DNA from: Bradyrhizobium nitroreducens
GTDB taxonomy: Bacteria; Pseudomonadota; Alphaproteobacteria; Rhizobiales; Xanthobacteraceae
Length of the DNA: 64,000 bases
Assembly: GCF_002776695.1 (NCBI RefSeq)
Contig: NZ_LFJC01000003.1
Coordinates: 1,536,986 to 1,600,985 of the forward strand
Reading direction: 5' to 3'
Positions 19,337 through 27,753 of the stretch are shown here, in pieces. The position numbers and the translations under genes were made by a program. The notes beneath the pieces were generated by a model, which saw only the letters and a list, made by a program, of their open reading frames with translations, did no database searches and had not been told where the DNA came from. Every line of letters begins with the position of its first letter. Positions within the stretch are counted from its first letter, which is position 1.

Positions 19337-20601
19337 CAGTCTGCTGAAAAACTATCGTTTTTGTCGGAGTTTCGTGATTCACTGATTTGCATTGGATCTC
19401 GGAGGCTGGGGATGCGTGGCAAGTTCGAGGATCAGGGTGGACTGTTCTCGTATGTTTTGCCTGAGGCGCTGGTTCCGAAGGACCACCCGTTGCGCAAGAT
19501 ACGAGATCTTGTACGTGCCGTTCTGAGCGATCTGAACCGGACATTGAGCGGGCTGTATTCGAAGGAAGGTCGTCCTTCGATCCCGCCCGAGCAGTTGTTG
19601 AGTGCTCTGCTGCTGCAGGCCTTTTATGGCATCCGCTCGGAACGACAGCTGATGGAACAGCTGGACTATAATTTGCTGTATCGTTGGTTCGTGGGGCTTT
19701 CGCCGGATGATCCGGTCTGGGACCCGACAACGTTTACGAAGAACCGTGCCCGGTTGGAGAACGGCGAGGTGTTCGCCAAGTTCATGGCGAAGCTTCTGAA
19801 CCATCCGGATGTGAAGCCCCTGTTGTCGAGCGAGCACTTCTCGGTGGATGGCACGCTGATCGAGGCCTGGGCTTCACAGAAGAGCTTTCGCCCCAAGGAC
19901 GGCAGCGGCGACGATGATGACGGCGCCAACTTCCATGGCCAGAAGCGCAAGAACGACACCCATGCGAGCACCAGCGACCCTGACAGCCGGCTCTATCGCA
20001 AGGCGGCCGGGCGAGAGGCCAGGCTTTGCTATATGGGCCACGCCACCATGGAGAACCGGCACGGGCTGGCGGTAGCCGGCAAGGTCACGCATGCCAATGG
20101 TACCGCCGAACGCCGGGCTTCAGAGGCGATGCTGAAGGCGAGACGCAAAGCCGCAGGCCGCCGCATCACCGCCGGTGAGGACAAGGCGTACGATACGGCC
20201 GAGCATGTCGACAATCTTCGTGCCATCGGCGTGACGCCGCATGTGACCCAGAACCAGGCCGTCACCAAAACCGGCAAGACCCGCAACAGCGCCATCGACG
20301 AGCGCACAACGCGGCACCCGGGCTACAGCATGTCCCAGTCACGGCGGGCGATGGTCGAGTGCATCTTCGGATGGGGCAAGCAGCATGGCACCATGCGCAA
20401 GACCAAACATCGGGGCATCGCTCGCGTCGCCGCCGACTTCCTGCTCAATCTGATTGCCTACAACCTCGTCCGGATACCCAAGCTCGTCGCAGGTTGAGGT
20501 CGCCGATCGGAGAGGCAATCGCCGCTCCGACATCAAACTTCCGACCAAGGTCCAACCCAAACGCCAATCAGCAACGAATTTGCCGGTTTTTCAGCAGACT
20601 G
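19337..20601 (+). mobile_element. complete IS5-like insertion sequence, 1265 bp
   Basis: The element is bounded by a perfect 16-base terminal inverted repeat, CAGTCTGCTGAAAAAC at 19337-19352 and its complement at 20586-20601, with CTAG duplicated on both sides. It carries one full-length transposase gene. Size, single transposase frame and a 4-base YTAR-type target duplication fit the IS5 family. Perfect ends and target repeat suggest a recent insertion. Confidence 0.93.
19412..20497 (+). CDS. IS5-family transposase
   Basis: A 361-residue transposase with an N-terminal DUF772-like domain (about 40-120: PPEQLLSALLLQAFYGIRSE, RWFVGLSPDDPVWDPTTFTKNR) and a DDE core. Visible acidic residues in DDE context are Asp in HFSVDGTLIEAW (near 150), Asp in GEDKAYDTAEH (near 256) and Glu in RAMVECIFGWGK (near 327). 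The ATG at 19412 follows GGAGGCTGGGG; the longer frame from a TTG at 19361 begins close to the terminal repeat and is less likely. No frameshift is visible, so the enzyme could be active. Confidence 0.92.
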   Translation: MRGKFEDQGGLFSYVLPEALVPKDHPLRKIRDLVRAVLSDLNRTLSGLYSKEGRPSIPPEQLLSALLLQAFYGIRSERQLMEQLDYNLLYRWFVGLSPDDPVWDPTTFTKNRARLENGEVFAKFMAKLLNHPDVKPLLSSEHFSVDGTLIEAWASQKSFRPKDGSGDDDDGANFHGQKRKNDTHASTSDPDSRLYRKAAGREARLCYMGHATMENRHGLAVAGKVTHANGTAERRASEAMLKARRKAAGRRITAGEDKAYDTAEHVDNLRAIGVTPHVTQNQAVTKTGKTRNSAIDERTTRHPGYSMSQSRRAMVECIFGWGKQHGTMRKTKHRGIARVAADFLLNLIAYNLVRIPKLVAG

Positions 20602-20605
20602 CTAG
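20602..20605. repeat. right target-site duplication CTAG
   Basis: CTAG directly right of the insertion sequence. On the minus strand it includes the stop codon of the SDR gene. Confidence 0.85.
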
Positions 20606-21438
20606 CTCGCCCAGTTCTCGCGAAACTCCGGAAACAGCGTCAGGCCTCCGCAGGCATAGAGGGTCTGTCCGGTGATGTAGCTCGCATCGTCCGAAGCGAG
20701 GAAGGCGAACACGGCGGCGATCTCCTCCGGCGTGCCGACGCGCCCCATCGGAATGTGGCTGGTGACGACGCCGCGCTTTTCTGGATCGCCGGTCCAGGCC
20801 GCGTTGATCGGCGTGTCGATCGCGCCGGGACCCACGGCGTTGACGCGAATGCCCCGGCTGGCGAACTCCAGCGCCAGCGTGCGCGTCAGGTTGGCCATGC
20901 CGCCCTTGCTGATCGAATAGGCGAGATAGCCGGGCTTCGGGATGATCTGGTGCACGCTGGAGCAATTGATGATGCTGCCGCCTCCCCCGCGCGCCACGAA
21001 ATGCGCGAGCGCCTTCTGCGCGCAGAGCACGGCGCCGTTCAGGTTGACGTCGATGATGCGGCGATAGGTTTCGACGTCAAGCGCCTCGCTCGGCGATTCC
21101 TGCTGGAAGCCGGCATTGTTGACGAGGCAGTCGAGACGCTTCCAGCGCGCCAGGATGGTCTCGAACATCGCGGCGATGTCCCGCTCATTGCTGACGTCGG
21201 CCTTGACGACGATGTGATCGAGTCTGCCGTGGCCGCGGTCGCTCGATGCGGTCCGCGCCAGCGCGAGCGTCTCCTCGGCCCTCCCGGCGTGATCGAAATA
21301 GTTGATGGCGACGGTGGCGCCCTCCTCGGCGAGCCTGATAGCGACGGCGCGGCCAATGCCTTGCGAGGCGCCGGTCACCAGCGCGTATCGGCCGACAAGG
21401 CGCGAAGGATAGGAAGTCGGGAGGTTGGGTTGCGGCAT
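20602..21438 (-). CDS. SDR-family oxidoreductase
   Basis: A 278-residue short-chain dehydrogenase: NAD(P)-binding TGASQGIGRAV near residue 25, NNAG near 105, catalytic Ser in NCSSVHQIIPKPG near 157 and YSISK (Tyr-x3-Lys) near 170. It resembles glucose-1-dehydrogenase-like SDRs; the substrate is unknown. The ATG at 21438 has GGAG ten bases upstream and is preferred to one seven codons earlier. Its stop codon (complement of CTA at 20602-20604) is part of the right copy of the IS target site, so the gene remains whole. Confidence 0.88.
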   Translation of the reverse strand: MPQPNLPTSYPSRLVGRYALVTGASQGIGRAVAIRLAEEGATVAINYFDHAGRAEETLALARTASSDRGHGRLDHIVVKADVSNERDIAAMFETILARWKRLDCLVNNAGFQQESPSEALDVETYRRIIDVNLNGAVLCAQKALAHFVARGGGGSIINCSSVHQIIPKPGYLAYSISKGGMANLTRTLALEFASRGIRVNAVGPGAIDTPINAAWTGDPEKRGVVTSHIPMGRVGTPEEIAAVFAFLASDDASYITGQTLYACGGLTLFPEFRENWAS

Positions 21439-21466
21439 GGGGTCTCTCCGGAATGCCATGCATCAT

Positions 21467-21493
21467 GGATGGAACGGGGTTTTTGTTCCATCC
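21467..21493. repeat. hairpin between the permease and SDR genes
   Basis: Perfect 9-base arms GGATGGAAC and GTTCCATCC around a 9-base loop, between the permease stop and the SDR start. On the minus strand no T run follows, so it may be an operator, attenuator or mRNA-stabilising hairpin. Confidence 0.5.
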
Positions 21494-21513
21494 CTCCAGC
21501 GCATCGCTGGGAT

Positions 21514-22833
21514 TCACTCCGCGCGGCTCGCCAGCGGCGAGGTCAGAATCTGGTGGAGGATGATGGCGCCGAAGGTTGCGGTGCCGATGCCGCCGATCGT
21601 GAATGCGCCAAATCTGAGCGTGAGGTCGCCCGCGCCCGCGGTCAACGCCACGGCGGCGGTGATCAGGTTTGCAGGATTTGCAAAGTCGACCTTGTTCTCG
21701 ACCCAGATCCGGCCCGCCATCGCCGCGATCAGTCCGAACAGCACGATCGAGAGACCGCCGATGACCGGCCCCGGGATCGACAGAATCAGCGCGCCGAATT
21801 TCGGCGAGAAGCCGAGCAGGATCGACACGATGGCGGCGAAGGCAAACAGCAATGTCGAATAGACCTTCGTCGCCGCCATGACGCCGATGTTCTCGGCATA
21901 GGTGGTGACCCCGGTGCCGCCGCCGCAGGCCGCGACGATGGTCGCCAGGCTGTCGGCGAACAGCGCGCGCCCGAGATAGGCGTCCAGGCTCCGGCCCGTC
22001 ATGGCGCCGACCGCCTTGATGTGACCGAGGTTCTCGGCGACGAGGATGATGGCGACCGGCGCAATCAGGAAGATGGCATTGGCCTCGAACGTCGGCGCGG
22101 TGAAGTTCGGCAGGCCGATCCACGGCGCGGCCTTCAGCTGCGCGAAGTCGATCGGCTTGCCGAAGCCGAGGCCGTTCGCAAACAGCAGGTACAAGAGGTA
22201 TCCACCGATCGCGCCGAGGATGATCGGCAGCCGGCGCCAAAGGCCGGGAGCTGCAACCGCAACCACGCCGATGATCAGAACGGTGGCGAGCCCGATCCCC
22301 GTGTCGAAGGCGTTGGCGCTCACCGCCTTGACCGCCACGGGCGCGAGGTTGAGGCCGATCGCCGCGACCACGGCGCCGGTGACGGCCGGCGGCAGCAGCC
22401 TCTCGACCCAGCCGACCCCCGACCACATCACGACCAGCGCGATCACCCCGTAGAGCACGCCGGCTCCGACGATGCCGCCGAGCGCGACCGAGATATTGGG
22501 GTTCGCCCCATGTCCGGCATAGCCCGTGGCGGCGATGACGACGGCGATGAACGCGAAGCTCGACCCGAGATAGCTTGGCACGCGCCCGGCCACGATCACG
22601 AAGAAGATCAGCGTGCCGATGCCGGAGAACAGGACCGCTACATTGGGATCGAACCCCATCAGCAACGGCGCGATGATCGTCGAGCCGGACATCGCGACGC
22701 AATGCTGAAGACCGGAGACGACGGTCTGGCCCCATGACAGCCGCTCCTCGGGCATGATCACGCCCGAGGTCTTCAGCGTCCAGCGCGGAAAATAGCTCTG
22801 TGCTTGCTCGTCCGAGCCGGTTGCAGTCGACAT
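21514..22833 (-). CDS. uracil/xanthine permease family transporter (UraA/RutG-like)
   Basis: A 439-residue NCS2-family nucleobase transporter with about 14 hydrophobic spans. Family segments are visible: LSWGQTVVSGLQHCVAMSGS near residue 33, LVAENLGHIKAVGAMTG near 265 and the loop AACGGGTGVTTYAENIGVM near 302, where the second acidic residue of the substrate site lies. The overall look is closest to RutG-type pyrimidine permeases, but no rut genes are nearby, so the nucleobase is uncertain. The ATG at 22833 follows GGGGGGAAC; the frame continues 38 codons further upstream without family-like sequence. Confidence 0.88.
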   Translation of the reverse strand: MSTATGSDEQAQSYFPRWTLKTSGVIMPEERLSWGQTVVSGLQHCVAMSGSTIIAPLLMGFDPNVAVLFSGIGTLIFFVIVAGRVPSYLGSSFAFIAVVIAATGYAGHGANPNISVALGGIVGAGVLYGVIALVVMWSGVGWVERLLPPAVTGAVVAAIGLNLAPVAVKAVSANAFDTGIGLATVLIIGVVAVAAPGLWRRLPIILGAIGGYLLYLLFANGLGFGKPIDFAQLKAAPWIGLPNFTAPTFEANAIFLIAPVAIILVAENLGHIKAVGAMTGRSLDAYLGRALFADSLATIVAACGGGTGVTTYAENIGVMAATKVYSTLLFAFAAIVSILLGFSPKFGALILSIPGPVIGGLSIVLFGLIAAMAGRIWVENKVDFANPANLITAAVALTAGAGDLTLRFGAFTIGGIGTATFGAIILHQILTSPLASRAE

Positions 22834-22918
22834 GTTCCCCCCAGTTGCGGTGCAGCGATCGATCGTCGTGCGATCCGACAAAAATGTGATTGTCGCTTCT
22901 GCGGTGACCATCACATGA

Positions 22919-22940
22919 TGCAAAGATTCAAATCTTTGCA
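22919..22940. promoter_or_regulatory. perfect palindrome upstream of dctA
   Basis: TGCAAAGATT and AATCTTTGCA form perfect 10-base arms separated by CA, ending 27 bases before the dctA ATG, between two divergent transporter genes. It has the size and symmetry of an operator for a dimeric repressor, and in RNA it would fold next to the dctA ribosome binding site. Confidence 0.6.
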
Positions 22941-22967
22941 AGATCAATGCGTTCCAGGGCCCAGCCT

Positions 22968-24302
22968 ATGACACAAGTCGCGATCCAGCCAGCCATCCAC
23001 CGCCGGCATCAGCCCTGGTACAAGATCCTTTATGTGCAGGTGCTGATCGCCATCGCGTTCGGGGTGCTGATCGGCTATTTCTATCCTGATCTCGGCAAGG
23101 CCCTGAAGCCGCTCGGCGACGGCTTCATCGCGCTGATCAAGATGATGATCGCGCCCGTCATCTTCTGCACCGTCGTACACGGCATCTCCTCGATGGGCGA
23201 CCTCAAGCGCGTCGGCCGCGTCGGGCTGAAGTCGCTGATCTATTTCGAGACGGTCTCGACCGTCGCGCTCGCCGTCGGCCTCTTGGTCGGCGAAATCCTC
23301 CAGCCGGGCCACGGCTTCAACATCGATCCTGCCACCATCGATCCGAAATCGGTGGCGTCATACGTCAACAAGGCCCACGAAGACGGCATCGTCGCCCATC
23401 TCATGGCGATCATTCCGGACAGCTATGTCGGCGCGATCGCGCGTGGCGACCTGCTGCAGGTGCTGTTGATCTCGATTCTATCAGGCTTCGCCATCGCCTT
23501 CCTCGGCAAGGCCGGCGAGCCCATTGCGGATGCGATCGACAAGGCCGCTAAGATGTTCTTCGGCATCATCCGCATCATCGTGCGCGTAGCGCCGATCGGC
23601 GCCTTCGGTGCGATGGCGTTCACGGTAGGCGCCTATGGCCTCGGCTCGCTGCTCAATCTAGCCGCGCTGATCGGCACGTTCTACCTCACCAGCATGCTGT
23701 TCGTGCTCGTGGTCCTGGGTGCGATCGCGCGGCTCGCCGGCTTCTCGATCCTGCGCTTCATCGCCTACATCAAGGACGAACTCCTGATCGTGCTCGGCAC
23801 CTCGTCGTCGGAGACGGTGCTGCCGCAGATGATCCAGAAGATGGAGCATCTCGGCGCCTCGCGCTCGGTGGTCGGCCTCGTGATCCCGACCGGCTACAGC
23901 TTCAACCTCGACGGCACCAACATCTACATGACGCTGGCGACGCTGTTCCTGGCGCAGGCGACCAACACCCATCTGACGATCTGGCAGGAGCTCGGCATTT
24001 TGGGCATCGCCATGATCACCTCGAAGGGCGCTTCGGGCGTCACCGGCGCCGGCTTCATCACGCTCGCCGCGACGCTGTCGATCGTGCCCGACATTCCGAT
24101 CCAGTCGATCGCGATCCTGGTCGGGATCGACAAGTTCATGAGCGAATGCCGCGCGCTGACCAACCTGATCGGCAACGGCGTTGCCTGCGTCGTCATCAGC
24201 ATCTCCGAAGGCGAGCTCGACCGCGAGGCGCTGCACGAGACCATGGCGCATCCGCTGGAGATCGGCGAAGCACTGGAGCCGGGTGGAAGCGCTGCCTCGT
24301 AG
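22968..24302 (+). CDS. dctA: DctA, C4-dicarboxylate transporter
   Basis: A 444-residue DAACS-family symporter with eight spans and two re-entrant loops. Hallmarks are the serine-rich loop [13 protein letters not shown] (near residue 278), the [10 protein letters not shown] motif (near 317) and [18 protein letters not shown] (near 350). It imports succinate, malate and fumarate, the main carbon supplied to bacteroids. The ATG at 22968 is taken because family members begin a short way before the conserved [13 protein letters not shown]; the upstream seven codons add nothing. No dctBD genes are adjacent. A strong terminator follows. Confidence 0.95.
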   Translation: MTQVAIQPAIHRRHQPWYKILYVQVLIAIAFGVLIGYFYPDLGKALKPLGDGFIALIKMMIAPVIFCTVVHGISSMGDLKRVGRVGLKSLIYFETVSTVALAVGLLVGEILQPGHGFNIDPATIDPKSVASYVNKAHEDGIVAHLMAIIPDSYVGAIARGDLLQVLLISILSGFAIAFLGKAGEPIADAIDKAAKMFFGIIRIIVRVAPIGAFGAMAFTVGAYGLGSLLNLAALIGTFYLTSMLFVLVVLGAIARLAGFSILRFIAYIKDELLIVLGTSSSETVLPQMIQKMEHLGASRSVVGLVIPTGYSFNLDGTNIYMTLATLFLAQATNTHLTIWQELGILGIAMITSKGASGVTGAGFITLAATLSIVPDIPIQSIAILVGIDKFMSECRALTNLIGNGVACVVISISEGELDREALHETMAHPLEIGEALEPGGSAAS

Positions 24303-24420
24303 ACACGCGCGGGGAAGGCAAAGCCCGGTTCCAACGCGGTAGTTTCCCGGAGTAGCAAAGTGATGCGGCACGCGTCACAACAATCGGATTGGGATCACCG
24401 ATTGATACTCATTTTTTCCA

Positions 24421-24453
24421 CCCGACGCGCTGGGGGCAGGGCGTCGGGTTTTT
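24421..24453 (+). terminator. dctA rho-independent terminator
   Basis: CCCGACGC pairs with GCGTCGGG around a 12-base G-rich loop, followed by TTTTTG. It lies about 120 bases after the dctA stop. Confidence 0.9.
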
Positions 24454-24488
24454 GAAAATCACTGCCATATCCAAATCGCCACGCGGGA

Positions 24489-26099
24489 TCAGAGGATCCC
24501 GCCATTGTGCTGCGCCTTGGCGGCAAGATCGATCCGCCGCGCAATCCCGATCGCTTCCAGGAATGCTTCGTCATGGCTGACGACGAGCAGCGCGCCGTCA
24601 TAGGCCCGCAGGCCCGCTTCGACCGCTTCGATGGACTCGATGTCGAGATGATTGGTCGGCTCGTCCAGGATCAGCAGCGAGGGCGGCGCTGAACCGCCCA
24701 GCACACAGGCAAGCCCTGCGCGAAACATCTGTCCGCCGCTCAAGCTCCCGACGATCTGCAAGGCCGCATCTGCGCGAAACATGAACCGCGCCAGCGCCGC
24801 ATGACATTCATTCGCACCCGCCTTCTGGTTAAGACGCTGGAAGTTCCCGAGGATCGAGATTCCGGGATCGAGCAGGCTGACCTTCTGGTCGAACAGCGCG
24901 AAGTCGGGCCGAACCCGCACGATGCCGGCGAGCGGCCGCATGTCGCCCGCGATCAGCTTCAGCAGCGTGGTCTTGCCCGAGCCGTTCGGCCCCGCCAGGG
25001 CGACCCGCTCGGGTCCGACGATCGAGAACGACAGATCGCGCAAGATCGGCCGCTCCGGCTGATAGCCGGCGCTGACGCCGTCGAGCGAGACCACCTCCCG
25101 GCCCGCCGGCAGGCTCGCCACGGGCAGCTTCACCGACATCGGCTGAAGAATCTCGATGCGGCGGCGCGCGGCGTCAACGGCCTCGCGCGCCTCCGCGCGC
25201 TGCCGCTCGGCGATCTGCGCGGTCTTGCCGCCGGTATCTTCGCTGCGATCCTTGCGCGCGCCGGCGAGAATGCGCGGCATGTCGCCCTTGGCTCGCTTCT
25301 TCCGCCCGCCGCTGTCCTTGCGCGCTTTCTTCTCCGCGGCCTCCTGCGCCTTGCCGTCGATCTCCGAAAGACGCCTCTCGGCATGCGCGAGATCGTGCCT
25401 GACGGCCGCGAGCTCGACGGCCTTCCGCTCGCGGTAGCTCGTCCAATTGCCGCCATATCGGGTTGCGCCCAGCGACGTCACTTCGACGATCGCATCCATG
25501 GCTTCGAGCAAGTTCCGGTCGTGGCTGACGACGATCGCGCCGCCGCGCCAGGCGGCGAGGAGATCGGTCACCGCCTTGCGTCCATCCTGGTCGAGATTGT
25601 TGGTGGGCTCGTCCAGCAACAGGAAGTCCGGCCGGGCGAAGATCAGCGCAGCGAGCCGAACCCGCGTGATCTGTCCGCCGGACAGGCACGACAGCTCCGT
25701 GTCGGGCGACGGATCGAACCCCAGGCGTGCCAGCGCGGCCTCGAGCCGCGCTTCGAGCGTCCAGTCGACCTCCGCGATGTCGTCGACCGAAGCATCGCCC
25801 CGCTCGGCCCGGCGCAGCAAGTCCAGCGCCGGCCGTATGCCGAACAGGTCGGCCACGGTCGCACCTGCAGGCAATTGCACGTCCTGGCGCAGCAGGCCGA
25901 TGCTGCCGTTGACGAGAACGCGTCCTGACTGGGGAAGATGGTGCCCCGAGATCGAGGCAAGCAGCGTGGTTTTGCCGACGCCGTTGCGGCCGACGAGACC
26001 GGTCCGCTCGGCCGCGAATGTCAGATCGAGGTTGGAGAGGAGAGAACGGCCGTCAGGCGTGGACAGCGACAGGTTCGACAGGATGATTGAAGCAGGCAT
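24489..26099 (-). CDS. ABC-F family ATPase
   Basis: A 536-residue soluble protein with two ABC ATPase domains and no membrane spans. Walker A motifs are GRNGVGKTTLL (near residue 38) and GPNGSGKTTLL (near 355), signatures LSGGQITRVRLA and LSGGQMFRAGLA, Walker B segments DFLLLDEPTNNLD and LLILDEPTNHLD. The Lys/Arg-rich linker (about 230-320) is the ABC-F interdomain segment. ABC-F proteins act on the ribosome, relieving stalls or antibiotic binding; the subgroup here cannot be named. The start follows ACGGGGAATTCC; the 37 codons upstream are not family-like. Confidence 0.87.
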   Translation of the reverse strand: MPASIILSNLSLSTPDGRSLLSNLDLTFAAERTGLVGRNGVGKTTLLASISGHHLPQSGRVLVNGSIGLLRQDVQLPAGATVADLFGIRPALDLLRRAERGDASVDDIAEVDWTLEARLEAALARLGFDPSPDTELSCLSGGQITRVRLAALIFARPDFLLLDEPTNNLDQDGRKAVTDLLAAWRGGAIVVSHDRNLLEAMDAIVEVTSLGATRYGGNWTSYRERKAVELAAVRHDLAHAERRLSEIDGKAQEAAEKKARKDSGGRKKRAKGDMPRILAGARKDRSEDTGGKTAQIAERQRAEAREAVDAARRRIEILQPMSVKLPVASLPAGREVVSLDGVSAGYQPERPILRDLSFSIVGPERVALAGPNGSGKTTLLKLIAGDMRPLAGIVRVRPDFALFDQKVSLLDPGISILGNFQRLNQKAGANECHAALARFMFRADAALQIVGSLSGGQMFRAGLACVLGGSAPPSLLILDEPTNHLDIESIEAVEAGLRAYDGALLVVSHDEAFLEAIGIARRIDLAAKAQHNGGIL

Positions 26100-26271
26100 G
26101 GAATTCCCCGTGAGCAAGGCGGATGGGCATTGCGGTTGGGGTGAAATCCATGGCTGCGAAGATCCTGGTTGAGGAACCCTCCAAGTATTCCCTTCGAAGG
26201 GCGAGATCAAGGCGCGGCGCGAGGAGACGACCGCGCGAGAGGCGCTGTCGTCCCTTCGTCGGCAAGCGCGC

Positions 26272-26616
26272 TCAGCCCTTGAGCGCGGTGACCACCACCT
26301 CGATCAGCGCGCCACCGAGATCGGCGACGCCGACGGTGGCGCGGGTCGGCAGGTTGTCGCCAAAGAACTCGGTCCAGACCGGGTCCATCTCGTTCTTCTT
26401 GGAGAGGTCGGTCACGAAGATCGAGGCGCTGACGACGCGGCTCTTGTCGGTGCCGGCTTCCTTCAGGTAGCCGGCGATCTTGCCAAGGATGTTGCGGGTC
26501 TGGTCGCCCATCGAGCCCGAAATGTCGTCAGCGATGGTGCCGCCGATGAAGACGAAGCCGTTGGCTTCGACGGCGCGGTGCTGAATGGGCGTGCGAATGC
26601 TGCGGGTGATGCTCAT
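26272..26616 (-). CDS. RidA-family imine/enamine deaminase
   Basis: A 114-residue protein of the RidA/YjgF/UK114 family, the family's normal size. The key arginine sits in LPTRATVGVADLG (near residue 92) and the acidic residue in IEVVVTALK near the end. RidA proteins hydrolyse reactive imines and enamines to ketones and ammonia. Last gene of the minus-strand amine-oxidation cluster, 15 bases after the DAO-type gene. It fits as the step that clears the imine made by the flavoenzymes; this is inferred from context. Confidence 0.88.
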   Translation of the reverse strand: MSITRSIRTPIQHRAVEANGFVFIGGTIADDISGSMGDQTRNILGKIAGYLKEAGTDKSRVVSASIFVTDLSKKNEMDPVWTEFFGDNLPTRATVGVADLGGALIEVVVTALKG

Positions 26617-26631
26617 GATGTCCTCTTGAGT

Positions 26632-27753
26632 TTAGAGCGTGGAGGGATGGAAGCGATCAATGCCGAGATCGCCGATTCTGGTCTGCGTGCCGCCGTTGAC
26701 GATCAGCTCCGCCATCACGGCGCCGGCGCCGGGACCGAGCTGGAAGCCGTGCAGCGAGAAGCCGAACTGGTGGTAGAGCCCCCTGTGGCGGCTGCTCGGC
26801 CCGAACACGGGAATATCGTCCTTCATCTTGGCCTCGATGCCGGCCCAGGCGCGGACGATCGTCGCGCTACGCATCACCGGGAACAGCTCAAACACGGTCT
26901 GCGCGCTGGTCGCAAGGCTCTTCCAGTCGAGCACCGTCTCGTTGCGATCCTGATAGGGTGTCGCCAGATGGCCGCCGCCGATCAGCACGGTGCCGTTCTT
27001 GAACTGCTTGAAGGACAGTTTTCGGCCGCGCAGGATCACGACGGGATCGATGAAGTGCGGCACGCGCGAGGTAATCATCAGCATCGGCGCCACGGTCTCG
27101 ACCGGCACGGGCTCACCGAGATCGGCCGCGATCCTGCCGGCCCAGGCGCCGGCGGCATTGACGAGCACCGGCGCAGCAAAGGTCTCCGTGCCGGCATCGA
27201 CATGCCAGAGGCCGTCGCTGTAGCGGATGTTGCTGGCGGCGACGCCCTCGCGCACGGCAGCGCCGAGCTGCGCGGCCTTGCGGCGGAACGCCGTCGTCGT
27301 CTGTGCCGGATTGGCCGCGCCGTCGCGGCGCGAGACCACGCCGCCGGGACAGGTCTCGGCGACCGCCGGTACCAACCGCCGCAATTCAGCCGCGTCGATC
27401 AGCTCCTCATGGGTGAAGCCGAGCGCGTTGAGCTCGGCGACGCGCGCACGGCAAGCCGCGAGCTCCTCCTCGTTCTCGGCGACCAGCACCTGGCCGTAGC
27501 TCTCGAAGCTGCAATCGTCGTCGAGGAGATCGTTGATCTTCTCCCAGATCCCCATCGACCGGATCGAGAGCGGAATCTCCGGGATGTGCCGCATGAGCTG
27601 ACGCACGCCGCCGGCGTTGACGCCGGAGGCGTGGCGGCCCGCATAGTCCTTCTCGATCAGCACCGGCTTCAGGCCGGCGAGACAGAGATGCAGCGTGGTC
27701 GAGCAGCCATGGATGCCGCCGCCAATGACGATCGCATCCACATTCACAGTCAT
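26632..27753 (-). CDS. FAD-dependent amine/amino-acid oxidoreductase, beta-type subunit 1
   Basis: A 373-residue DAO-family flavoprotein: dinucleotide-binding GGGIHGCSTTLHLCLAG at residues 11-27, an NAAGAWAGRIA segment near 203 and a C-terminal FAD-contact region (GFSLHGFQLGPGAGAVMA near 340). It resembles sarcosine-oxidase beta, OoxB and HcnC-type subunits. With the neighbouring alpha and [2Fe-2S] subunits it should oxidise an amine or opine. Its start overlaps the alpha-subunit stop by four bases (ATGA), indicating coupling. It is related only distantly to the second DAO-type subunit in the same cluster. Confidence 0.85.
   Translation of the reverse strand: MTVNVDAIVIGGGIHGCSTTLHLCLAGLKPVLIEKDYAGRHASGVNAGGVRQLMRHIPEIPLSIRSMGIWEKINDLLDDDCSFESYGQVLVAENEEELAACRARVAELNALGFTHEELIDAAELRRLVPAVAETCPGGVVSRRDGAANPAQTTTAFRRKAAQLGAAVREGVAASNIRYSDGLWHVDAGTETFAAPVLVNAAGAWAGRIAADLGEPVPVETVAPMLMITSRVPHFIDPVVILRGRKLSFKQFKNGTVLIGGGHLATPYQDRNETVLDWKSLATSAQTVFELFPVMRSATIVRAWAGIEAKMKDDIPVFGPSSRHRGLYHQFGFSLHGFQLGPGAGAVMAELIVNGGTQTRIGDLGIDRFHPSTL

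Noticed and set aside
19361..19411. TTG start for the transposase
   Set aside because: Only nine bases from the terminal repeat and without a ribosome binding site; the ATG at 19412 has GGAGG.
20359..22737. 792-codon plus-strand frame crossing the IS end, SDR and permease genes
   Set aside because: Arg/Asp-rich shadow of genes on the other strand; it even crosses the insertion-sequence boundary.
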